From Chara braunii (lineage: Eukaryota > Streptophyta > Charophyceae > Charales > Characeae): DNA of 29,742 nucleotides. How positions within the stretch are numbered: the stretch's first letter is position 1; every line of letters starts with the position of its first letter. Location of the stretch: the NCBI GenBank assembly GCA_003427395.1, contig BFEA01000003.1:5333986-5363727 (forward strand), in the 5' to 3' direction. The position numbers were made by a program, and so were the translations under genes. Below, piece by piece: positions 1 through 9,063 of the stretch. The notes below the pieces were generated by a model that was given only the letters and a program-made list of their open reading frames with translations, did no database searches and was not told the origin of the DNA.

Positions 1-278
1 GGCATGGCACCGGCAACATGTCCTTACGATCCTCTCTATGGTAGCCCACAGCAGACCGGCCTGAACCGATGTGACCGTTGGGCCTGTCTAGACCCCTACA
101 CTTAGGCCTCAGGGGTCTGTGGCATGGGGCATGGTAACCCCTCTCACTCTTCCTCTCATCACCTCTATGCACGACAGCCTACTAGCGTTGACTACTAGCG
201 TTGACTGAGCTGTGCATCACGACTGGAACGCTAACCACTATATGGAGCAGGGCAATTGTGTAAAAATGACTCCACTAT

Positions 279-960
279 GTGGCAGCTGTAGCCCGGGCGG
301 AACAATTGGAATTGCAACTACAAGGCATCGATCAAAGCCCCATTCAACCAGGAATGCATGCTCTTTCATTCCTGGGGTTATTTCTGCTATTATTCACATA
401 CCGTCTAGCCGCACATGCGTTGGACAAACCACCTACTCTGCTCACTATCGCCTACAACAGCACTGGCAGTCCTGCCATTCCTCTCAAACCACTCACTCAC
501 GGCACCGTTATCTTTATCACTCCATGGCCAGGCAACCTCCATTTCACTTTGTTGTTTGTGGCCCCTTGAGTGTATAGACCCGCATCTCTATATGAATGTT
601 GACGGTTCCATCAGATTCTATACTGAACTGTTTAAACGTGCTGCTACTCCTCGCGAAATTTTTTTGGTTTGGCCACCCTATACCCTCGGGGCTTCAACAG
701 CGTCCTCCCACAAGGGCGATTACAGCTGTTGTCAGACGATCTCGTCATTCAAACAGCTGCATTCATTCCAGAGGCAGTCAAAATCCTTCTTCCACGACTC
801 GCCCCGCAGCACAAATTCTCAGTGAGAGACCCTTCACGATTGACACTGCCCTGGGTTCATTCTATGTTGTGCGCTCGGTCCTACATCGCAGCTTACTCAA
901 GCAGCCACTTCAGAATGGCGATCCATATCTCGTACCCTCCCCCAAGCCACCTCAGCCTGG
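279..960 (+). pseudogene. Decayed protein-coding fragments, unknown family
   Basis: Several overlapping short frames here read like one protein that has lost its frame. A hydrophobic stretch at about 365-430 (LGLFLLLFTYRLAAHAL) is followed by NSTGSPAIPLKPLTHGTVIF. After a frame change, DPHLYMNVDGSIRFYTELFK lies near 580-640, and after another, LLSDDLVIQTAAFIPEAVKI near 725-785. Residue composition is protein-like and helical in places, but no frame stays open for the full length. I do not recognise the family. The fragment stops at an LTR-like repeat beginning at 975. It could be a broken host gene or retroelement cargo. Positions 1-278 hold no gene I can support, only a 13-bp tandem duplication (tactagcgttgac) near 180-205. 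Confidence 0.3.
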
Positions 961-1379
961 CGCTCTCGCTTGCTTGTGAAACGGTCTCACCCAGATTGCG
1001 CGATAGTGCAGATCTCAGGGCTTGATCCCTGGACCTATCCACACCCCTGTACAGCTACCCGTAGACCTTGTGAGCCTCGAACCCGCGACCTGTCCCCAAA
1101 AAGTCCTAGGTCAGTGCTTCGTTCGTTAGCTGGGTCGTCGGGACTTGAACCGTAGTCCTTAGGCATAGTCGTCTCGGGAGTCAGTCGATCAGTCGAGCCT
1201 AGCTCCTTCCAGAAGACGGTTGACCGTAGCTGAGTCAGCAAGGGAGAAGTAGCCCTAAGGCCTAGCGAAGGGTCAGTCTACCTAGCTAGGAGTTTCTAGA
1301 AGCCGTTACTCGACTCTTCGGGACTGTAGGGGTCAGTCGGTAAGTCCACCTATCCAGTCAGCAGTCCCCAGTCGCAGTC

Positions 1380-1464
1380 CACCCACCCACACACACACAC
1401 ACACACGCACGCACGCACGCCCGCCCGCGCCCGCCCACCCACCCACCCACACACACACACACAT
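1380..1464. repeat. Compound (CA)n / (CG-rich) microsatellite
   Basis: Alternating CA repeats flank GCAC and CCCG/CCCA units inside LTR copy A. Alternating purine-pyrimidine sequence of this type can adopt Z-DNA. A short second (CA)n tract lies near 1650-1662. Confidence 0.9.
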
Positions 1465-1734
1465 AAGTTCACCGAGAATGAGTTGAGTCAATTCTCATAT
1501 ATGAATCATCCTTCGGCCTTAAATGTCAAATAAGAGAGGCCTCTGCTTCCCGTTGCGCCTTTGGCTCCACTCTGGCGATAGATCAGACGCGAAGCGTCTG
1601 CTCGAGTACAAATGCGGGTGCTGCCTCCAGCAAGCAGTTTCGGAGTTCACACACACACACACAGCAAGTACCAAGCGGGACTGTGCACACTTCGGACCTG
1701 AGACCGGTGGCAGGCCAGACCACCAACGAAACAG

Positions 1735-1743
1735 TATAAATAA
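1735..1743 (+). promoter_or_regulatory. TATA box candidate (TATAAATAA)
   Basis: A good TATA match lies late in LTR copy A, followed by about 120 bp before the 'gccatagccgc' leader motif. The position suits the U3 core promoter of an LTR element. No transcription data are available. Confidence 0.4.
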
Positions 1744-2161
1744 AGAGGCAGCACTCAGCCATTCATTTCATTCGCCTGTGAGCCATGCGGAAGTGTTGCT
1801 AGTGCGGCTTGTGTGTTGGAGGTCTGCAGGTGCCCGGCGAAGAAGAGGGAAGCAGCCATAGCCGCTAGTAGCGGAGGAAGACGACGGGGGTCATAGCCAC
1901 CAGGTTGCTGACGTCAACAGATAGGGCGTAGTGTGTGAATGCGCGGATATTCAGGGTGGATCCTAGCGTGTGTGTATCTGAGTGCGAGTGTGTCTGATGG
2001 TGGATACAACGTACGGGTGGGATTTTCAGACGGGCGTTCAGACACCATAGCCGCAAGCTGGGACAAATTTACTTGTATTGGTTTTCTGGCCAAGGGCCAT
2101 ATATTTGAGTTCTCTGTGTGGGCGTTGTGCGCCATCTCATGCTTGTTGCTGATTCTGCCTT

Positions 2162-2690
2162 GTGACAGTTGTCAGCCATCGGCATCTGTGTGCATGCATG
2201 TCGAAAGAGAAGTTGAGAGCAAGTCTGATTTCAGCTGCAATGTTTGCAAACAAATGTTTCAAACTCTCTCAAACCGGACATTCGTCAACTGGAGTGCATG
2301 ATCCGTGGTCTGCAGCAATATTCACACCAACAGTATTCCACTCTTTCACATGATAGGGCTCCGTTCTTGAAGTTTATTAAGGTTGTGCACATGCATCAAG
2401 TTGCTCGCATCACACAATTACGGGGCGTCCTTCGGTTACTGGAGGTCATTGAATTACATCCACGGCCAGCTCTTGCAAAGGACATACGTATCTCTGATAA
2501 GATGGTGCCACCCATTCATGTCTTTTTTTTTTTTTTTTTTTTTTTTTTTGACCGTAACTGCCTGGATGATACTAGGGGTGCTGGTAGCCACCCATTCATG
2601 TCCAGTTCTGTAATTTCACAGAAGTGGCACTCAGCATAACAAGCAATATGCCTCCTCCAGACCCCTAGCAATAGTCCAAGTCAACAAGCA
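2162..2690 (+). pseudogene. Decayed ORF fragment, helical, unknown
   Basis: A frame running from about 2244 reads as a plausible globular, helix-rich protein (for example HDRAPFLKFIKVVHMHQVAR, then LRGVLRLLEVIELHPRPALA). It is interrupted at 2523 by a small retroposon. Across that insertion the reading resumes as HVQFCNFTEVALSITSN before a stop. The frame upstream of 2244 is broken. I do not recognise the family. Its position ahead of the Josephin-like and RING-like segments on the same strand suggests one ancestral multidomain gene, but this is inference. Confidence 0.35.
2523..2602 (-). mobile_element. Tiny antisense retroposon with 16-bp TSD
   Basis: A run of 27 T followed by 37 bp of unique sequence is flanked by perfect copies of gccacccattcatgtc at 2507-2522 and 2587-2602. 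On the minus strand this is a 5'-truncated sequence ending in poly(A) with a 16-bp target-site duplication, the signature of LINE-mediated target-primed insertion. It lies inside the decayed reading frame. Confidence 0.85.
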
Positions 2691-2833
2691 TTTCCATGGT
2701 GTGCGTACATTGCTGATGGTCATGTGGCCAGAGTGGACTGCGCTGTAATACAAGACACGCATTTGCGGGCACTCTTCTTTGAAGGCTCCGAGTACTGCCT
2801 CAATACCGACACTACAGACGTGATGAAAAAGCG

Positions 2834-3133
2834 TTGAAACTCAGTCTGGACAAGTATATTGCCAAGTTTATAGCAACCATGAGATCAGCACGCAATAATG
2901 AAGAGACGTTCCCCGTCTCCACCGCTGCCTCCAAGACATCGGCCTTGTTTATCCTGAAACAGCATGATTACCGTGCCCCTTGCAGGAGTTTGAGATCTTC
3001 TCCGACCCCAAATGACAATGATCCACCTTCTAATCACCTGATGGAACCCCCGACTCGAGATGATCCCTCTCCAGAGCGCATGCTGGATCCAATGGAGTTA
3101 ATACATCCGGAGGAACCTTGCAGAAATGGTTAA
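2834..3133 (+). pseudogene. Decayed coding fragment with Pro/Glu-rich tail
   Basis: A frame begins SLDKYIAKFIATMRSARN and ends in a Pro/Asp/Glu-rich segment (DDPSPERMLDPMELIHPEEP). The next frame continues with similar acidic/proline repeats (VELDEPPPAAQPAESDD) into the Josephin-like segment at 3241. This looks like a low-complexity linker of the same ancestral protein, frameshifted near 3130-3150. Confidence 0.35.
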
Positions 3134-3150
3134 GACCGCAATGAACCTCG

Positions 3151-3760
3151 CCTGCCGTGCAATCTGTAGAATTGGATGAACCTCCCCCTGCTGCACAACC
3201 TGCAGAATCGGACGACGTCATAGTGCTACAGCGAGGCCAATGTGCGTACTACGCCATTAATCTATGTCTCCTTGCTTACGATTGCAACCCTTGTACTGTT
3301 TCTGAGGACGTCGTCCGCTGAATAGAAGAAACGGACCGTGTTGTCTGTCCGGAGAACGACAGTACTGCACCTGACGTTAACATAGAAGTCATGTCTATGG
3401 CATTTATGGGCAGGCGCCTACAACTCCAGCCTGCTCCACAAAATCTTGTGCCAGGCATGGATTCGAATATTCGGGCATGCATCTTACATCGTCCAGATCA
3501 TTTTCGTGTTGTTACCTTACGGATAATTTGTGGACCCTACGGGACAATGGCGGTAGGGTGCACACAGCAAGAAATATTAACTATTGCCAATGGCGGTAGG
3601 GTGCACACAGCAAGAAATATTAACTCTTTCTATCACCAATGGCGGTAGGGTGCAAACAGCAAGAAATATGGCGGTAGAACATCACTCGGTTTGGCTCGTC
3701 CGTCAGGAACAGTATGTCTATGAGCACTCGCGAGCACTACAGCCTCCAGAGAGCAATCCC
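3151..3760 (+). pseudogene. Josephin-like cysteine protease segment (pseudogene)
   Basis: After an acidic/proline linker the frame reads QRGQCAYYAINLCLLAYDC (cysteine at 3241), then DVNIEVMSMAFMGRRLQL near 3373-3425, then RACILHRPDHFRVVTL near 3472-3518. The order 'Q-x-x-C + amphipathic helix', 'x-I-x-V-x-S-x-A', then 'RxxIxxxxxHFxVV' resembles the Josephin fold of ataxin-3-type deubiquitinases, with C near 3241 and H near 3499 as candidate catalytic residues. A TGA at 3319 and a repeat expansion at 3546-3667 (121 bp, not a multiple of three) break the frame. It then continues near 3668 as EHHSVWLVRQEQYVYEHSRA and a proline-rich tail. The family call is from remembered motifs and needs a profile search; OTU or another papain-like fold is the alternative. 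Confidence 0.4.
3546..3680. repeat. Tandem expansion of aatggcggtagggtgc units
   Basis: The unit aatggcggtagggtgcacac plus 'agcaagaaatatt' recurs from 3546, 3589 and 3638, and partially from 3667, at spacings of 43, 49 and 29 bp. It sits inside the Josephin-like coding segment and adds a net 121 bp, shifting the frame. Confidence 0.85.
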
Positions 3761-3839
3761 GCTGAACCTCCTCCTTCCCCTGTGCATGGTCAGGCAACGT
3801 CCCCTCCCTATGCGGATCGGACGGGTTCTACCATGAACA

Positions 3840-4406
3840 GTGAAGGGACATGGTGGCTGTGCCCTCCCATTGTGTCATCGCACAGCTGCAGTTCGGTTAG
3901 CATGTACACGGCATAGCCTCTGCTTCGAACACTATGAAGGGATGGTCCTTGCCAGCCTCTGCCACAAAAATTGTGATCCTTTGTCATGTGCTCATCCCTG
4001 CCACCCCTTGATTACTTGCCCGGCATGCCGTTGTGGCCTTGATTTGCCATGCTTAAATAGCTGCGCACATCAGCCTTCATTACTTTTGACATGTCAGCAA
4101 CATGCCATGTGTCTTCAATGTTTCCAGGAAGCTGTCATAGAAAGTATGTGTCTCTACAGTGTGGACTATCCCCAGTGCCATCATCCACCAAATCCTCTCC
4201 TGGCATGTCCCACATGCGGTGTTGGGCATACACATGTACACATACTGCAACCACAGACGGATTTCCTTACTCCTTGCCAGACGAACGGTAGATGCAGCAG
4301 CCTGAGGAGGAAAATAGACCACCCTATGAACCACCTACAGAGCGATGTACTGATAGGTTACTACCACCAGGGCGAGCTGTTGCAGACCAAATCCTGCAGC
4401 AGCTAA
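3840..4406 (+). pseudogene. RING-like Cys/His-rich module, copy 1
   Basis: An open segment is very rich in Cys and His. It opens with C-x3-PLC, then LAC-x2-H-x-LC-x2-HYEG, then CP-x-CR, a RING-like (E3 ubiquitin-ligase type) spacing. A second finger follows: GL-x4-CL-x2-C, LTC-x2-H-x2-C-x2-C and finally CPTC. Two RING-like fingers therefore lie back to back. The initiation codon is uncertain and the upstream frame is shifted relative to the Josephin-like part, so this is probably a fragment of a broken gene. The module is duplicated downstream. Alternatives are B-box or PHD-type zinc fingers. The DNA-level Cys/His pattern is clear; the function is inferred. Confidence 0.45.
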
Positions 4407-4482
4407 ACACCCTTGCTTTGGATCGATCCCGATCGTCGTCGCTGCCAATAGAGAGGGAATAAATACTGAGGAAACCCAAGAA

Positions 4483-4900
4483 ACGTGCTCAATGCCGCTT
4501 TGTGATGATCCACCGGAAAATCAACTAGCATGTGGTTCGCATACCTTGTGCCATGCGCATTATGAAGGCATAACTTCATACGTACGATGACAGCGAATAC
4601 TGCACTCATGTACGGCACCCTGACATGTCATGCCCGATTTGTAGGCAAGGGCTGGAACAGCAATGCCTCCACAATTGCAGTCGGCATGCCTTTGTGTTCC
4701 TAGCATGTAGGAGCCACGTAGCCTGTGACATCTGTCTACACCGTTCCATTCGATGCAGCAATCGTGACTGCAAGAATTGGAATGCGGTGCTTCCACAGTC
4801 CGCACCCGAACTGGTCTCAAGAGTTGGATGCGGTGCTTCCACAGTCCGCACCCGAACCGGTCTCGTCCGCTCCGTACAGTTGGCTACTTACCGTAGGTAA
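4483..4900 (+). pseudogene. RING-like module, copy 2, frameshifted
   Basis: This repeats copy 1 about 630 bp downstream: C-x3-PLC, LAC-x2-H-x-LC-x2-HYEG, stopped by TGA at 4588. In another frame it goes on to HPDMSCPICRQGL, CL-x2-C and LAC-x2-H-x2-C-x2-C. The shared residues CP-x-CR-x-GL and C-x3-PLC show it is a duplicate of the same module. A 46-bp tandem duplication (4782-4873) shifts the frame again near the end. It is clearly non-functional as one protein. Confidence 0.45.
4782..4873. repeat. 46-bp tandem duplication
   Basis: 'atgcggtgcttccacagtcc' and its 3' flank recur at 4782 and 4828, with one or two mismatches at the edge. The period is not a multiple of three. Confidence 0.85.
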
Positions 4901-5025
4901 CGACTGCTCCTCGGTTCAAAATTTTATGCAACCCGAGCGCTGACTGGCCTTACGTGACATTCTAGAGCGGTCTGCTCCAGCGGTGACTGTTTAGAACCTC
5001 TCAGAAGTCCCCACCTCCCATTTCC

Positions 5026-5079
5026 TTCCTCCCTCTTCTAGTGTACTACTTGTTCCTCCCTCTTCTAGTGTACTACTTG
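5026..5079. repeat. 27-bp tandem duplication
   Basis: ttcctccctcttctagtgta plus 'ctacttg' appears at 5026 and 5053, directly adjacent. No gene is visible between 4950 and 5835 beyond these repeats. Confidence 0.85.
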
Positions 5080-5140
5080 TAAATGCAGACAGATGAGCAT
5101 CATTAAGAGAACAGAGTTCAACAGACAAAATATAGGCTGG

Positions 5141-5230
5141 AGATCTGAGGAGATCTGAGGAGATCTGAGGAGATCTGAGGAGATCTGAGGAGATCTGAGG
5201 AAATATGAGGAAATATGAGGAAATATGAAC
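5141..5230. repeat. 10-bp minisatellite (agatctgagg)
   Basis: Six exact agatctgagg units are followed by two aaatatgagg units and one aaatatgaac unit, all in 10-bp register. Each of the first six carries an AGATCT palindrome. Confidence 0.95.
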
Positions 5231-5835
5231 AGGAATATACCTCCGCCTTAGCCTCCTTTCATAGTGTGCAAGTGGGCTTTTGCGGCACACAGGGTTGTGG
5301 GCAGCTTGTGCTCAGCCACAATCGACGTGGCGAGCCTTGTACATGAGAGGCACAGTAAAAGGGGAGAGGCGAGAACAAATGAAAGGGGTACCCCAAAGAA
5401 AGCAGAAGTGGACACAATTAAGGAAAGGGAATTAAATGCTTCTATTCTACTCCATGTTGCTTGCTATAGAGGTGAAACTGTTTCATTGTTGGATTGTCTC
5501 AACTCAAGGGCGTTCGTTGTCTGCAATAGGATTAAAGAATTTAAAGGCCTAAAACTGCTTTGATTTTGGATCTACTCATCTGGGTGCAATAGGAGCTGTT
5601 GCGGTGAAAAATCAGAACACACACAATCTGTTTCATGTATGTCTGTCTTTCTCATGCTGTTCGTCGTTCGTGTTATTTTTTCTTACTTTCTGTGTGGTTG
5701 AGTGAGCACCCTCAAGAAGTGCTAAATAGTAGGCGTTCCATTGCTTGGAGTGCCTGCAGGACTCTTAGGGGAGCCGCTCTTTCCATGATATCTGTGTGGT
5801 GCATATGGTCTGCGGATGATTACAGATGTCCGTCG

Positions 5836-5900
5836 GAGTGACTCCCTGGCTCAGTGGGTGGTGGGAACCAACAGTCTGCGGGGTTCACCCGTGATGTGAG
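5836..5900 (+). mobile_element. tRNA-like head, possible SINE
   Basis: TGGCTCAGTGGG at 5847-5858 fits the Pol III A-box consensus exactly. 35 bp later GGTTCACCC (5882-5890) is an imperfect B box. The spacing suits a tRNA-derived promoter, but no full cloverleaf is evident. The sequence after it (5900-6310) is a TGCTGCC-rich, gene-free stretch. No TSD was identified. Confidence 0.35.
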
Positions 5901-6422
5901 TAGATGATGTGCCGCTTTGCTCCATGTTAGACGTGTAGATTGCCTCGTCTGTGCTCTACCGCTGCCTTGCTGCCCGTCCCGCTTGCTTGGTGTGTCGTTC
6001 GTTTTCAGTGGCTGTGTTCACTGTGCGGTGCGGCTGTGGTGTTGGTGTTGCCTTGTGTTTCGCTGTTGCCTTGCTGCCCATTCGTGTGCCGTGCCTTCCG
6101 CGTCCTTTCCTTGTGTGCCGAGTAGTTTGGCTGCTGTGTGGGTGTTGCATTATGCTCCGTTGCGCTGTTGTCCTGCTTGTCCACTTGCCCTCTTGTTCCT
6201 TGCAGTCGTTTTTGGCATTTTGCAGCTGGGTCGCTCCGGCAGCGTTGCCCAGTGCTTCGCTGAGTCGTTGCCTGCTGCTGTGTTCCGCTTGTGGACAGTG
6301 TGCCCTTAACAAGGGCCAAAGGGTTCATGAACCAAACCATCAATACGGAGATTCCGCAGATTTGTCGAGGGTTCAGCCTCCTGATGAGTCGGTGCATCTT
6401 CGATGAAACAGTCTATCATCAG

Positions 6423-6729
6423 GGTTTTTTTTTTTTTTTTTTTTTTTTTTTTCAAAACATCCTGCGCGGTAAGAGCGCCACCGTGGTCGAGGAGCGCCAC
6501 CGCAGTTGGTTCCTATCTATTGGTGGGGAGCAGCACCTGCTCGAAAACGGGTCCAACGTCCCATTGATACATCAATTTAGAATTTTAGAATGAATTGCTG
6601 TGAGGGTTACCCGGCTTCGCTTGAGTCGACTGCCCGAGCCAACCTGAGACCTAGAACCACAGGAGCACTGACTCCTAACTGACCCTTGCCCCCTAGCCTT
6701 GCCTGTATGCCGCCTGGTCCTATCATCAG
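6423..6729 (-). mobile_element. Antisense retroposon of about 297 bp with 10-bp TSD
   Basis: A 28-T run (6425-6452) followed by about 265 bp of sequence is flanked by ctatcatcag at 6413-6422 and 6720-6729. Read on the minus strand it is a poly(A)-tailed insertion. No protein or clear Pol III promoter was recognised; a SINE or truncated LINE are both possible. Confidence 0.55.
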
Positions 6730-6775
6730 TATGATTTTTTCCAGTCTGTCTTTTTTTAAGTTTTTTAGTACTTGT

Positions 6776-7541
6776 CTCTCAATGGAAAAAAGTCAGGATT
6801 CAAGCTCAGGAAAATCAGGAGAAGCAGCATGAGATTCTGGCAAAATTCACGAAAGTATGACTGGTCAATGGAAAGGTGGCGTGTATTCAAGGTCATCTCC
6901 TCAGGTGGAAAGACTGGCATAACTCCTGTCCACTTCAGAGAGCACAGGACAGTCAAATCCCACAGCCTCAGGACCTCAGCGCCACATAGCTCGGTCATAC
7001 GAACATGAGTACATGTATGAACATCAATGCTGTCCAGACGGAAGGAAGGGCGAGGGTGCTCCAAAGAGCTTCTGGCGAATAACTACAGCTGAGGGATCAG
7101 GGGCCAGGGTTTAGACAAGCAAGGCAAACAGGGATCAGAATGGTAGGAATGTCATGAAGCACATGGGCAGAGTCTGAAGTGGCAGTGTTTGTAGCTTCCA
7201 GGCCTTTCTTGCCATCCATGTTTATCTGACAGGTTATTACAGTAGACCTGAGAGGAAAGGGAGAACAGGTTATTACAGTAGACCTGAGAGGAAAGGGAGA
7301 AGCAGGGCAAGCTGACAGTCAATCCTCCATGATGCTGGAGTAATCAATGCTGATCAGGGTTCCTTCGGCCAGACGGAAGGAAGCGTGCGGGTGTTCAAGA
7401 TGTAATTTTGTTTTCTGACTTGCCGGTGGAATAGGAACCGGACTGATGCTCCCCAGAATGGAAATGGACCCGGGACCATAAGGACCTGTTTATTTATAAA
7501 TAAATAATTAAAAAAAAAAAAAAAAGTTTTTTAGTACTTGT
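6776..7541 (+). mobile_element. 5'-truncated LINE copy with perfect TSD
   Basis: The insertion ends in a poly(A) tail (about 7510-7525). It is bounded by GTTTTTTAGTACTTGT at 6760-6775 and 7526-7541, with two more matching bases on the left that may belong to the tail. Its last 230 bp match the 3' end of the LINE at 22155-22374: a 'gctgacagtcaatcctcc' block, the hairpin ccttcggccagacggaagg, a 'ggaaccggactga' block, and the terminus 'aaggacctgttt' before the A tail. A perfect 36-bp tandem duplication lies at 7229-7300. No intact reading frame survives, so the copy is a dead 3' fragment. Confidence 0.85.
7229..7300. repeat. Perfect 36-bp tandem duplication in LINE 3' region
   Basis: Two adjacent identical 36-bp units begin acaggttattacagtagacc at 7229 and 7265. 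Perfect identity points to a recent event or copying error. Confidence 0.9.
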
Positions 7542-7548
7542 ACTCTTT

Positions 7549-7950
7549 GTGATTGCTGCTCTTGCTTTGTTGCTGTCAGGCTCGCTGCCGTTCTCCTTGC
7601 TGCCCTGTGTTGTTTGCCTGCCCACCCGCCTCCACGATGCCTTCCACCCTACGTGCTTTTTGCTGCTTTCTGCTCTGTTTCCCTGCCCACCGCCTCCCCC
7701 ACGCCCTCCAGCCTATGTGCTTTGCTGCCTTGTGCCGTCTGCCTCACCATGTGCTGCTTGTCTAACCACCCGCTTCCCCCATACCCTCCAGCCTGTGCTG
7801 TTTGTGCTGTTTGTGCTGTTTGTGCTGTTTGTGCTGTTTGTGCTGTTTGTGCTGTGTGTGCTGTTTGTGCTGTTTGTGCTATTTGTCTGCCTACCCACTT
7901 CCCCCGTGCCCTCCACCCAATGTTTTCTGCCGTTCAATGCCTTGTTGTCT
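7549..7950. repeat. Low-complexity tract with 9-bp minisatellite
   Basis: Ten units of tgtgctgtt (two with one substitution) run from 7794 to 7883. Around them, cctccccca/ccctcca blocks recur at loose 70-80 bp spacing. Long open frames here are repeat artefacts (Leu/Phe/Val or Cys-Ala-Val repeats), not genes. Confidence 0.9.
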
Positions 7951-8045
7951 CAAGAGATGGTTAATGGAAGGGCCAAAATTCGGGGTTTTTTGCCGCATCA
8001 CGAACCAACAATGCAGTCTCATAATACAAACATCATAAAAACAAA

Positions 8046-8275
8046 CAGGCAAAAAAAAAAAAAAAACGACAAAAAAGAACTCAAAAGCACTATAAAACCG
8101 TATTCGGAGTAGCTTTCGGAGTTCGCCAATTTTTTTCCCGAATTCGGTCTTTTTGCCTACTTTTTCGTTACTGGTCCAAAATTCCAATACGTCAGAACTG
8201 AATACAGACAGACCCTAAAGCACATACGTATCACTCTCACACACACAAAAAAAAAAAATAATAATAATAATAATT
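8046..8275. repeat. poly(A), MITE-like fragment and (ATA)n
   Basis: An A-run near 8050-8065 is followed by 'actataaaaccgtattcgga' and 'gtagctttcgg' (about 8088-8120), which resembles the repeat motif at 26780 and 29103. An A12 plus (ATA)n tract lies at about 8248-8272. Positions 8276-9063 hold only CA- and CCCCA-rich simple sequence and no gene that I can support. Confidence 0.5.
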
Positions 8276-9063
8276 CAGGGAATTATGACAGTTTCAGTGA
8301 AACATTCGCCGAAACTGACACCACCTATTAATCATTAGTATCTTTGCCTCGCCATTTCTTTTCTGCCTTGATTTTTTTCTTTTCTCTCTTCCTGCCGTTT
8401 GGTTTGGTTCTGGTTCCTTTTGCTTCACGACCTTTCAAACCTTCGCTTTATGTGTATTCGTTTTATGGGCACACCAGGCTGCAGGCTCTTTTCAATGTGT
8501 TGTTTATAAGCACACCTACCTCTTGACGCAACATGCTGCGGCGCGGTCACGGGAGCCTTACACCACACAAACACACACACAAAGCCATGTCCAAGAACTT
8601 CCACCTGCAATGGATAAAACTAAGAAGAGAAGTGAGCGTGACATGTGACTTTTCTTGTGAAGAGAATGGGTAGCCATACTAGCCAACCATTCTTAATCAA
8701 TGAGAAATAGAACCACAGCGATGTACAGCAACATATGAATCTAGTACTCTTAACGTTTCTCGACAACGCCCGCGCTCGGGCCTCCCAGTCTGCACCCCCC
8801 ACCCCCCAATTTCCTCCCCCGTTCCCCTTCGCTCCATACAAGCACACAATTCTTCCCACTGGCTTGATGGGCAATTAGAATCATGCAGCAACAACCCACC
8901 CATCCACCCACAGCTGTGTCCCTGCTAATATATACACACACCCACAGTACATCACAGCCACTTTCCTGATCCGGGCTTTTCTATACCCACCCCCACACAC
9001 CCCCTTCACAGCATGCACGCACAGAAAATTGGGTGTCGCGACACTCTTTCTACTTGTCGCTTT

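Larger units (their letters stand above)
975..1860 (+). mobile_element. LTR-like repeat, copy A (promoter and leader)
   Basis: The stretch begins TGTGAAACGGT, the same start as the repeat at 13344, and shares several short blocks in the same order. These are a 'ttgatccctggacct'-type block, a 'gaacc...gacctgt' block, 'agcaagtacca...ggactgtg', and downstream a 'gccatagccgc' leader motif. Starting with TG, carrying a TATA box (1735) and preceding a leader resembling the one ahead of the gypsy gag gene all fit a degenerate LTR plus leader. The 3' end of the LTR and a primer-binding site could not be placed, so the right boundary is approximate. No matching 3' LTR was seen further right, so it may be a solo or truncated copy. 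Confidence 0.45.

Noticed and set aside
1060-1155. tRNA gene suggested by gaacccgcgacc and ttgaacc
   Set aside because: Only T-arm-like pieces are present; no acceptor stem, anticodon arm or A box at the right spacing.
5917-6406. Cys/Val/Leu-rich frames that look membrane-like
   Set aside because: They come from TGCTGCC-rich low-complexity DNA, with several equally open frames on both strands.
7549-8112. Leu/Phe/Val-rich open frame resembling a membrane protein
   Set aside because: It is a translation of the 9-bp tgtgctgtt minisatellite and pyrimidine-rich repeats.
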